From assembly GCA_964036665.1 (NCBI GenBank), contig OZ038529.1, positions 19,850,060 to 19,914,059 of the forward strand: a stretch of 64,000 nt of DNA, given 5' to 3'. The notes under the pieces were generated by a model that was not told the DNA's origin, did not search any database, and saw nothing but the letters and a program-made list of their open reading frames with translations. Source of the DNA: Gordius sp. MW1 (Eukaryota > Nematomorpha > Gordioida > Gordea > Gordiidae). Below are positions 45,766 through 55,700 of this stretch, piece after piece. A program made the position numbers and the translations under genes. Numbering within the stretch: position 1 is the stretch's first letter; each line of letters opens with the position of its first letter.

Positions 45766-48003
45766 ATGGCGACGCCTGGACTTGGTCTAAAACTTAGTCG
45801 CCTATTTTACATATTCGACAAATCCACGGGTCAGCGATTTCTCATTGACACAGGCGCGGAAATTTCCGTTATTCCGCCTTCTCGAGACCATTCCTTGACC
45901 CCTTCATATGTGCAACTTCAGGCCGCCAATTCTACCCCTATCAAAACATATGGCCAAAAGCTTTTCACTTTGGACCTCGGCCTACGCAAAGAATTTAGAT
46001 GGATTTTTACAATAGCAGACGTTAAACAGCCAATCATCGGAGCCGATTTTCTTAATCACTACCATCTAGTAGTTGATATAAAAAAGAAGCAGCTCTTCGA
46101 CACTCAAACGACATTAACATCTGCAGGCAAGGCTACACACGCTACGTCAATCAACATACAAGTTGGGATAATTGGCACCTCCCCCATCAAATCACTAAGA
46201 AGTATGCCTCCATAGTGTCCCCTTCTGATTATAAAGCTCAAGTAACTCATAGCACTCAACACCATATCCACACCAACGGCCCCCCGGTTCGCTCAAAACC
46301 AAGGAGACTCTTCCCGGACAAGCTTAAGATTGCCCGAGACGAATTTAATCACATGCTCGAACTTGGTATAATCCGTCCTTCTAACAGTGACTGGTCCTCA
46401 CCCCTGCACATGGTACCCAAGAAGGCCGTGGGAGATTGGAGACCTTGTGGCGACTATCGCATGCTCAACAGTCGTACAATTCCCGACTGTTATCCACTTC
46501 CCCACCTCCATGATTTTGCGCTGACCCTTTGCAATAAAACGGTATTCTCAAAGATCGACTTAGTCAGGGCATACCACCAAATTTTAATGGCCCCCGAGGA
46601 TATTTCTAAAACCGCCATCACAACCCCGTTCGGTCTTTTTGAATTTCTTCGCATGCCATTTGGCCTTCGCAACGCTGCCCAGACGTTTCAACGCTTTATG
46701 GACCAAGTTTTTAGAGAACTTGACTTTGTTTTTGTTTACCTTGACGACGTACTCATCGCGAGTTCTTCCATTGATGAACACCACAATCATATTAGACTGG
46801 TTTTTGAAAGACTCAAGTCTTTCGGGATAAAATCAATCAGGATAAATGCTTATGGTGTCAAAACGAAATTAATTTTTTGGGACACAAAATCACCCCTCAA
46901 GGTTTGTCACCCCTTCAGGACAAGGTGGAAGCAATCCTCAATTTCCCACAGCCTACTTCGATGACTCAGTTGAGACGCTTCTTAGGGATGATTAATTTTA
47001 TAGATGGTTTATTCCGATGTGTGCCGATTTACTCAAACCTCTCACCGATTTGCTCGACGGTTCAAAGAAGACGATTTCCAGCACCCCGGAAGCTTCGACT
47101 GCTTTTAATAACGCCAAACTCGCTTTAAGCAATGTCGTGCCTCTCTCCAATCTTCAAAAAGACGCTCACCTCTCAATCACCACCGACGCCTCCAACTCAG
47201 CTGTAGGAGCCGTATTACATCAAACAACTAACGGTAATACGCTGCCTTTGGCCTTTTTTTCCCAAAAGCTAACAAAAACTCAACAACGATACAGTGCATT
47301 CGGTCGCAAATTATTAGCAATATATTTAACAATCCGCCATTACCGCCATCTTTTAGAAGGTCATGAATTCACTATTTATAAAGACCACAAGCCATTAACT
47401 TATGCTTTCAGTACACCTATCGACAAATACTCCCCGCGGGAGATTAGACAGTTGGACTATATTTCGCAATATACTACCGACCTCCAATATATAGCTGGCA
47501 AATCAAATGTAGTCGCTGACACCCTCTCAAGGTCTGAAATTAATTCCGTTGATTTTTAAAGACAGGCCCCTAGTAGAAAGGTTTGGAAGAAAAGTCGGCA
47601 TTTCAGGACCTAAAGTCCCTAAAATTAACGCAACTTCCTATACCTGGCTCTGATTTGACCGTGCAATGCGACATGTCCACAACCTCACCTCGACCACTCG
47701 TTCCAACTTCACTCAGACGCGTAATTTTTGATAACTTCCACAACTTATCACACCCAGGTACGCGTGCAACACTTAAGCTGATTTCACGTCGATATGTTTG
47801 GCCCTCCATCAATATGGATGTAAGGAAATGGGCCAAATCATGCGTTGCTTGTCAAAAATCGAAGATTCATCGTCACATAAAAGCCCCTTTAGGCACATTT
47901 GCTGAACCTGACGCTCAATTTAGCCACATCCACGTCGATCTCGTTGGTCCACTACCACCGTCGAATGGATATACCCACTTACTCACCATTATTGAGAGAA
48001 AAC
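45766..48003 (+). pseudogene. CsRn1-like pol: protease, RT, RNase H, partial integrase
   Basis: Protease FLIDTGAEISVIPPS (about 45840-45880). RT (46215-46830): [55 protein letters not shown] with both Asp residues kept. Frameshift near 46850. RNase H (47017-47559): LSITTDASNSAVGAVLHQT, EFTIYKDHKPLTYAF, AGKSNVVADTLSRSE. Integrase (47583-48000): HNLSHPGTRATLKLISRRYV, CVACQKSK, FSHIHVDLVGPLPPSNG; the rest of the core is missing. Little point damage; truncation is the main defect. Confidence 0.9.
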
Positions 48004-51000
48004 CAATTATCAATACCTCCTAACAGTTATCTCCATGACAATCCAACTGTTGAATATCAAACATCAAAATAGCTGCCATTTTGTAGGAAAAACTCAACAA
48101 CAGATTTATCCCAAATATCCATAATTCTTCGACATAAACAACACAAACTCCACAACCCAAACCGGAACCTGCCCAGTCTGCTACAGGTTAGCTTCAATTA
48201 CCCTCTCTAATTTGATTCACGTTCACGGTCCATTAAAACAGAGGTGCCCAGGCTCTGGAAAACATCCAGCAGCTACACTCCCCAAGAGGTCTACCTCAAC
48301 TCGCAACCATTTATCGCATAATACCTATTCCCGCTCGAAACCACCACCAACAATACATATTCAGACATTACTCATTCTCCTGTTAACAGGATTCTAAAAA
48401 ACATCCCTAAAGGAGCCAGACATCAAGTTCTAATTGCCCTTACTGATGCCATCTCAAACCTATCTAAGGACCCAAGCAGCACCCTCCATTGGGCCAACCT
48501 TTTTCAATTTACTTCCCGTGTCCTTTCAGTACCACCATCAAATTACAAAGGTACCCTCTCGAATTGGGTTAAACAAAACTCAGAAAAATGGGACCTTTCA
48601 TCACCCCCCCCCCCATTATTACGAGCCACACATCCATAAGATTACATCAGTTCAACAAAGAGCCAAACGGGTTTCCGCAAAACTCAACCACGTCGACATC
48701 CAGGGTGCTCTTTGCCTGGCCAATTCAGACTGCAAAATTTTCCCAGACACTCAAGAATCCTTCGAATCTTTACAAATTAAACACCCTGAAAGAAATTGCT
48801 CCCAATTTCCCCCTACAATCAACTCCCCCTTCAAGGACTTCGCATCGCCCTAAATTCTCGAGGCTATCGGTTCTTTTAAAAAATCCTCAGTAGGTTCTGG
48901 TTTAGACGGCTTCCGGGCTTCACATTTAATAGAATTAACAAGACCTCACATTGACATGTCTGGCCACTTCACATCCACCCTAGCAACCTTCCTTAACCAG
49001 GTTAATAAAGGCTTAGTACCTGACGCGATCTCTCCCTATTTTTTTGGGGCCACCTTAATATCTCTTACCAAATCTGATGGTGGCCTTCGTCCAATTGCCA
49101 TGGGTTCAATTTTTAGACGCCTATGCTGCAAACTAATTATTGCACGAGTAAAATCCGACATTGCAGATCAATTAGCTCACATACAACTAGGTTTCGGAAC
49201 CAAGGGTGGTTGTGAAATCGCCTCTTATGCCGTCCGCATAGCCCTAGCCCATCCCGACAATTCGATCCTAGCTAAGATTGACTTCAAAAACGCCTTTAAC
49301 ACGATCTACAGGTCACACTTCTTAACAGAGGCTTACAAATCCTTTCCCGAGTACTCCATTTTCCTTAACGCATGCTACGCTCCTACTTCCATGCTCAACT
49401 TTAATTCCAAAATAATTGCATCGAGTGACGGCATACAACAAGGAGACCCGCTAGGCCCCCTACTATTCTGCTTAGGTATCAAATCCCTGACTGAAGACCT
49501 AGCCTCTAAATATAACCTATCACTCAACTTGTGGTATCTAGACAATGGTACCATCAAAGGAAATGCCGAAGACGTCAAAGAAGCCCTCTCATACCTAGAA
49601 GTCGAAGCTTCAAAAATTGGTCTCCATCTAAATCATAGCAAGACCGAGGTTTGCAAAAACAATACTGACCCTTTAAGCCTTGACCCATACTTTCACGCTT
49701 TCAAACATATTCACCCTAACGAACTAACGCACTTAGGATCTCCCATAGGTGGCTCACACCTTTGTAACAAGTTATTAACAGAGACAATACAAAAACTAGT
49801 AGAAATCAAACCCCTCCTTTCTTACATGCCAGCCCACCAGGCTTTCTTTTTAATTAAAAACTGCTATTCTTTACCTAAAATAAATCATATCTTCAGGTCC
49901 CCCACCTCATTTTTAAATCCCAGTGCTTTATCTTTATTCGACCAAAAACTCAAAGATGTTGGCGAGGAAATCCCAAACCTTTCTTTTACTGGGTCCCAAT
50001 GGAAACAAGCGTGTCTCCCCACAAAATATGGCGGTTTGGGCCTGAGATCACCCCCTCTCGTAGCTTTGTCGGCCTTCATCTCGAGTCGACTTTCAGCCAA
50101 ACCAATCATCGACAAAATAATCGATCAACCAGATCCCTCCACCCAAATCGCTCTCGACATGTGGAGCTCTTTGTCCGACCCTAACACTCCATTCCCTACC
50201 ATAAACTCTCAAAAAAGTTGGAACACTCCTCTCTACGACCATGCCCTTAAAACTCTTATTTCGGGCGCATCGTTTGAGGAGTTACCAGCTTTAAGAAGTT
50301 TTGCATCAAGGTCCGGCCACGAGTGGTTGGAGGCCATCCCAAGTCGGACTCATGACTTTCAACTCTCCAACAACGAGTTCAGGATAGCAGGAGGGCTCCG
50401 CCTAGGATGTGATATAGTTGCCTCTCATCAATGCAACTTATGTGGCTCATCTGTTGGTACAAAAGGCCACCACGGCCTGCATTGCAAATTTAACAAGGCC
50501 AGATTTCTACGGCACACATCTGTGAATGCTCTGCTACAGAAGACATTCAAAAAGGCGGGCTTTCCCTCCCAATTGGAGCCAAATGGTTTTTGCCTTAGCG
50601 ACAAGAAGAGACCTGATGGACAGACCCTCATCCCATGGGCAAAAGGGCTATGCCTAGCTTGGGACTACACCTGTCCGGATGCCTTTGCTCCCTCAAACCA
50701 AAACAAAGACCCCCTCGTTTATTCTGAAAGATTAAAGTCCGCTAAATACGCAGAACTTAATTCCTCATTACTTTTATCCCCCATAGTGACCACCACTCTT
50801 ACAACAATAGGTCCTAAAACCCAAGCCCTTCTTAAAGAATTGGGACGCCGTATAGCTGCCAATACCCTTGACAATAGGGAAACTTTTTTCATTAAACAAA
50901 AAATCGGAATCATTATTTGTCATTTCGACGCTATCGCAATTTTCGAATGTTTATATCGCATATAATTTTTATAGTTTTCTATAGTTTCATTTAATAAAAA

Positions 51001-51012
51001 ATTGATGCTGAA
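48003..51012 (+). mobile_element. RLE-type non-LTR retrotransposon (zinc finger, RT, REL endonuclease)
   Basis: An N-terminal zinc finger (TCPVCYRLASITLSNLIHVH, about 48170-48230), a damaged linker with stops and frame changes (48240-48860), then one long open frame for RT and a C-terminal PD-(D/E)XK endonuclease. It ends with AATAAAA and an A-rich tail at about 50990-51015. This domain order is that of restriction-like-endonuclease LINEs (the R2 and related clades), which often insert at specific targets. The 5' end abuts the truncated gypsy integrase. Clade assignment below RLE type is uncertain. Confidence 0.8.
48860..50965 (+). CDS. Reverse transcriptase and REL-endonuclease ORF with YLDN active site
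   Basis: Open from about 48860 (first internal Met at 48956, 669 aa from there). The start of the real ORF lies upstream, in a broken part. RT motifs in order: SVGSGLDGFRASHLIE, GATLISLTKSDGGLRPIAMG, LAKIDFKNAFNTIYRSHFL, DGIQQGDPLGPLLFCLGI, and the active site NLWYLDNGTIKG, where the second Asp is Asn. The endonuclease part has CNLCGSSVGTKGHHGLHC (CCHC) followed by KKRPDGQTLIPWAKG and LAWDYTCPD, fitting RPD...D of REL endonucleases. Reverse transcription should be lost because both Asp are normally required. It is otherwise intact over about 700 codons. Confidence 0.85.
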   Translation, partial: EAIGSFKKSSVGSGLDGFRASHLIELTRPHIDMSGHFTSTLATFLNQVNKGLVPDAISPYFFGATLISLTKSDGGLRPIAMGSIFRRLCCKLIIARVKSDIADQLAHIQLGFGTKGGCEIASYAVRIALAHPDNSILAKIDFKNAFNTIYRSHFLTEAYKSFPEYSIFLNACYAPTSMLNFNSKIIASSDGIQQGDPLGPLLFCLGIKSLTEDLASKYNLSLNLWYLDNGTIKGNAEDVKEALSYLEVEASKIGLHLNHSKTEVCKNNTDPLSLDPYFHAFKHIHPNELTHLGSPIGGSHLCNKLLTETIQKLVEIKPLLSYMPAHQAFFLIKNCYSLPKINHIFRSPTSFLNPSALSLFDQKLKDVGEEIPNLSFTGSQWKQACLPTKYGGLGLRSPPLVALSAFISSRLSAKPIIDKIIDQPDPSTQIALDMWSSLSDPNTPFPTINSQKSWNTPLYDHALKTLISGASFEELPALRSFASRSGHEWLEAIPSRTHDFQLSNNEFRIAGGLRLGCDIVASHQCNLCGSSVGTKGHHGLHCKFNKARFLRHTSVNALLQKTFKKAGFPSQLEPNGFCLSDKKRPDGQTLIPWAKGLCLAWDYTCPDAFAPSNQNKDPLVYSERLKSAKYAELNSSLLLSPIVTTTLTTIGPKTQALLKELGRRIAANTLDNRETFFIKQKIGIIICHFDAIAIFECLYRI

Positions 51013-51418
51013 AAAAAAAATTAACATAATAGTCGAAGAAAAAAATTAACCCCCCCCCCCCCTTCAAATGAAATCTTGTGATCGTGCATTCTGAGGTTTG
51101 GATATTAAAATAGCTTCTCTTACAATTGTGAAATGAAAGGAATTGTATGCAATATTATAATTTTTTTAAATATAAATAGCCATAATATAATTTGAAGGTT
51201 ATAATATAAGTAATATGTTTGAAGATTATAGGCAATATATTTTGAAATTTATGCGCAATTTATTTTGAAGGTTAATGATAATATGAATCTTGTGTGTAAT
51301 ATATTTTAAAGATTAGGGGTGATGATAATGGGATATAAAAGTCGCCTATCCAAAGTATCCATAATGCTTTTTTGTTTGAATAATTAAAACTAATTTCTTA
51401 TAAAAGATTATAACTTGA
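51013..51418. other. Spacer, no gene seen
   Basis: C tract at about 51050-51062, then AT-rich sequence with repeated TTTGAAG-TTATA words. Downstream of the minus-strand propeller ORF, so it may hold its 3' UTR. Confidence 0.5.
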
Positions 51419-52510
51419 CTATATTATATCAAATAAAACAATTTTTTCTCGTCCATTGCTACCATCATATATGGCGAGGAGGTGATTTTTTAAAATAGTT
51501 ACTCCATGATACCCAAAGGTAAACTCGTAAGATCCGAATCTGTTAACAAATTGAATTTCGTTTCGACTAGGCGACCGAATGTGATAATACAATTGCACAC
51601 TGGTAGTGTATACTAAGGCAATTAGGTTCACTCCAAAGTCTGAATTATAGCCACTGAATTGATCCCGTGGTAAACTTTGAACATTTATAGCCATAGGTAT
51701 TGACTCTATGAAGGAACGTACAATTTGAGCGTTGACTTTGGGGATTACATTTGATCTAGGACAGCGGGAGGATATGGAAAAAGCTTGAACTCTTGACTGC
51801 CTTTTGTCCCACGCTTGATCAACGATATAAATCCAATCCTTTACGATAGATATGTATGTTGTGTGGGTGAAGGTAAAGTACATATTTTCAGGGTGACAGG
51901 CATATTGTGGATCACCAACATTTGAGATCTCAAACGTTTGTAATTTAGAGTCTTCCCCTATCCATTGTCCAAATTCGCGCGTCAATTTAAGATTGGAATA
52001 TGATTTAAATATACTAATTCTACCATGGCTATTGCATAAATACACCTCTCCAGAACTATGAACCGCAACGTCTATGACATAATATTGGGAGTGATCTAGC
52101 AAAGCGCTAGAGATACCTTTACCATCCAAACCAATTGCATGTATGGTTGAAACTTTCCTATCTTGTTGGACTGTATCGGATAATATAAAATAATTCCCAT
52201 TAGGGGTCATGGCCATGCCTCCAAATTCGGTTATTGGAGCATTTGGTATATCAGAGGGGTTATTCTGAGGCCTATCATAGTATACGGTTAAAGCAGGTTT
52301 AATTTCTCCTGAATAATCGAATTCTAATATTCGATATTTCCTGGCCCCTAGTTTTGGTATAATTCCATAAAAAACCTTTCGATTCGGATTGTCAACCAAA
52401 ATCGAATATAGATTCCCTGACTCGTTATACGTTTGATTGATATGAGATCCGCAATATTTTAAACGTCGGACATTATTAAAATATACTGATTGGATATCAA
52501 TTCGAGACAT
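51419..52510 (-). CDS. Beta-propeller-like protein (NHL/YWTD-type appearance), intronless ORF
   Basis: 363 aa from the first ATG (52510); the frame stays open upstream to 52561, so an upstream exon is possible. It has repeated blocks of a beta-propeller kind: VDNPNRKVFYGIIPKLGARK, GMAMTPNGNYFILSDTV, VIDVAVHSSGEVYLCNSHGR, DWIYIVDQAWDKRQSRVQAF and HGVTILKNHLLAIYDGSNG. These hydrophobic-polar-turn units resemble NHL or YWTD repeats, but I cannot assign a family. No signal peptide, membrane segment or catalytic motif is seen. It lies about 40 bp downstream of the end of gene B on the same strand. Splicing from gene B's last exon was tested and the phases do not fit, so it is called separately. 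An intronless retrocopy is another possibility. Confidence 0.6.
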   Translation of the reverse strand: MSRIDIQSVYFNNVRRLKYCGSHINQTYNESGNLYSILVDNPNRKVFYGIIPKLGARKYRILEFDYSGEIKPALTVYYDRPQNNPSDIPNAPITEFGGMAMTPNGNYFILSDTVQQDRKVSTIHAIGLDGKGISSALLDHSQYYVIDVAVHSSGEVYLCNSHGRISIFKSYSNLKLTREFGQWIGEDSKLQTFEISNVGDPQYACHPENMYFTFTHTTYISIVKDWIYIVDQAWDKRQSRVQAFSISSRCPRSNVIPKVNAQIVRSFIESIPMAINVQSLPRDQFSGYNSDFGVNLIALVYTTSVQLYYHIRSPSRNEIQFVNRFGSYEFTFGYHGVTILKNHLLAIYDGSNGREKIVLFDII

Positions 52511-52551
52511 ATATTTGGATTCTATAGAATACACAATTATAGAGTGCTTCT

Positions 52552-52729
52552 TTAACTTTGATTATATGTTATAAAAAAGATTTTTTCAAACTTATGCTGG
52601 CATGTTATACCTATGGTTTCACATATAAAGTTGACCGAGTTAGAGCATGGTTCAGGTATGATGGCATAATCCTTATGACCAACTTTAATTAATTTGTAAC
52701 AACTTTTTGTAATTGAGGAAATCATTCCC
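52552..52729 (-). CDS. Gene B exon 6: CTLD end and C-terminus
   Basis: Begins after TATTTTAG with phase matching exon 5 and encodes SCYKLIKVGHKDYAIIPEPC, then SNSVNFICE, the last cysteines and FxCE signature of a CTLD, followed by about 20 residues to TAA at 52552-52554. The usual calcium/sugar motifs (EPN, QPD, WND) are absent, so calcium-dependent sugar binding is unlikely. An AG|GTATAA donor-like site after CETI could be used alternatively. Confidence 0.85.
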
Positions 52730-55700
52730 CTAAAATAATATAGTGTAAATCAATTTAAAAAAACGAAACAGTGTCCAGGCAGGCTTAAGTATAATTTTAA
52801 AATTTATAAAATTCAAAAGTTAATAATTACAAATCTACGAGCGCCGCGCTTATAGCACCATAAAGCTTTAAACATAACGATTATATGTAATTTTTAATTG
52901 AATATATTTTAAAAATTTATGCTGAATAATGCAAACTAAGTATTTTATAACTGAGCTATAGTAATTGTGGTTGAAATGCTTACCAAGAAAAAACTCGAAA
53001 GTTTGACTTTTATACATCAATTTATTTACTATTTAGCGAATTTTTTAGTAGCTTCTAATAAATAAAGGTTCTGTTTACCTTATAATTTCATATTTATGTA
53101 AACCTAATTTGATTAGTAATATGCAAATGATAAGACTTATAATATCTATATCAAAAACTTTTATGATCACAACAGATTTTGAGTAATTTATCTAAATTAC
53201 TAGCGTTACGTTTAACATTATTGCAAAATTATATCTATGAAGAAATTGTCTTACGATATTTCTGTTGAAACCTCTGTCCCATCTTTCCACATAAGCTTGT
53301 TTGTTTCAGCTTTATATCTTAATGCCAACCAAACTGGTAAGCGATGACCTTCAAAATATGTAAAGTCCTTTAGTTCTTGAACAGTCTTAAGTGTTAATAA
53401 GTTTGATTCCCATTTTTTGCAATCCTGTCCGGCATTATAATAATTTTTTGGGTTTTGCTTGTAGCTAAAACATTTCTTTAAGTATCTCCCTAGGTCTTGA
53501 AATGTTGTTTGATAATTAATAGCCATAATAGAAATAGGTCTCCAATCGCATGAACACTTTTTTTCAAAGCTATTAGGTGGTGCATCATGTTCAATAATGA
53601 TATTAGAAGAAGATAGTGGCTCCGGCCTAGGAAACCCAAAAATTAGCTTTCCTTTTAATTTTTCAAAAGTTTGTAAAAGGGTTAAACAATATTCTCCAAA
53701 CATCTCAGTTTTCAAGGAATCAATGCATTTAGATACCCATTCTTTATACATACCAACTCGAGTGTATATGCCAATCGACTCTGTTCTAATAACATTACAT
53801 TTTTTTCCGAAGCTAATAATCCCATACAATGTGTATTTGTCATCTAAAATATTTACAGACATATTATTAATTGTAAATAACCTTTTTTTACATTTACCTT
53901 TGCCTTGACATGTAAACGGTCCACCACTATCGCCTTCGCATGCATCGGTTCCTCTCTCATTGTCTCCGGCACATAACATTTGTGTCTTGTTAAATTGATC
54001 GCCATAGCTTTTTTCACATGTGCGCGGAGTGAGAATTGATACAAAACCCACTTGTAATTTCTTCATCAAAGCTTTTAAATTATATTATAAATTTGAATTT
54101 TGAAATAATAGGTAAACAAAAGTCTGCGATATTCTATGGGTTACTTGTATCTTTGCTTTCACCCCAACCGGCTATTTGGCAATATTTTGAAGTCATAAAA
54201 ACATCATCAATGCCATATTCATCATTATCGGGTAAACAAACATGACGTGCACCCTTGTGATAATTTATCGGAGGAGAAATTCTTATTAAGGCAATATCGT
54301 TTGTAACCAGTGATTTAACTACAATATATAAAATATTATATATCTTTTAATTTTTATAATTAATGAATGTTATGATTTTATATTTATATATTACAAATTT
54401 TTAACTTACAATGTTACAATATATTTGAAAATGGATAAGAAACACTCATATTACATCCCTCGGGATCAAGCACTAACTGGACTACTAAGCTTATTTAATG
54501 ATTCTGACTTGTTGAGTGGCTATTATAGTGTAACTATTTTAATGCTTTTTCGATTATTTAGGCTACCTTTTTGACAGTTTTATTAACATATATAGTGGCT
54601 CTATCTACGTATGTTAATGCAAAATTATTAAATTAACATTTTTTATAAAACAAAGATTGAAAATTTAAACCATTTTAGTGTGGAATTAAACAAGACATTA
54701 TACGTTTTGACTATAAAAAAATGTAACTTTATTTAGAATTAAGAATAATAAGAAGTTAAAATGCTAACTTTAGTGGTAAAAGTTTTAAAACGGGACTTAT
54801 AGCACATTATAAGAAATAATATAGCAATACAACTAAATTTTTTGTAAAGTCTAGGGAAGAAATAATGACTCTGTTGGTCGAATTTATTTTTAAGCACTTT
54901 GACATAAAAAGCAATAATCTGGCTAGTAAAGTTATTATAATAAATCAGGTAGTGATGATGAATAATTAACCCTGCTGGCTTGTGAAAAGAGATGGCAAAC
55001 GATTAAAATCTTTCAACTAAGCCTTGCCATGGGTTAGGGCATAAATAAATTAAACTTGTAGTATAATAAGGAATCTTCTTACTAAATAATTGAAACTTAT
55101 AAATAGGCTTTATTATTTAGTTTGATATTTCTTTTGCTAGGGCACTTTATATGACTAGCAATTAAGCCGGGATAGAACAAATGATTCATTAAGTAGAACA
55201 CACTTTATAATAACCAAAAAGAGCTTTGAATTCAATCTTATGTGGGGTATGAGTATGACTATGAATCGCTAAAATAAAGCTAATTTCTCCATTTGAATCA
55301 TTTTTTGCCTTCCCGATTTGCAAATCATTAAGTTGAGCGTTTTGTCAAATATTAAACGAATGATCTATTATTTTAAATTAAGCTATGTCGATCAGGATCG
55401 CTTTGAGGGAATTTAATGGGCTTGAAAAAAACTAAATTTGTCAATTTTCACATATGGTGTTTCGATTCTCGTCTCGGTCTTGAAAGCAAATCTCGTTTCA
55501 TCAAAGGACCCTTATGAGAATCTCATCTAATTTCGTCTAGGCCAAAAAATCTCGATCTCGTCTCAACGAGAAATCTCACCTGTCTCTGCTTTCAAATTTT
55601 TTAAAACTGTTTGAATTTTTCTTCTAATTTATAATGTTATCATATATCATAAATAAATTTTGAAAAATCAAAATTGCGAACCATTTTTTTATTCAAAACC

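Larger units (their letters stand above)
44737..48003 (+). mobile_element. CsRn1-like gypsy retrotransposon, truncated in integrase
   Basis: A primer-binding site TGGTGACCC (44942-44950), complementary to tRNA-Trp as in the CsRn1 clade, marks the end of a probable 5' LTR (about 44737-44940). Gag, protease, RT, RNase H and the integrase start follow in order. Homology stops in the integrase core after PLPPSNGYTHLLTII (about 47995), and an unrelated RLE-type LINE begins at once. No 3' LTR is present. Confidence 0.85.

Noticed and set aside
51419-52729. Gene B exon 6 spliced into the propeller ORF as one protein
   Set aside because: The only donor in exon 6 leaves phase 1, while the candidate acceptors before the propeller ORF give phase 0; the CTLD frame also ends in a normal stop.
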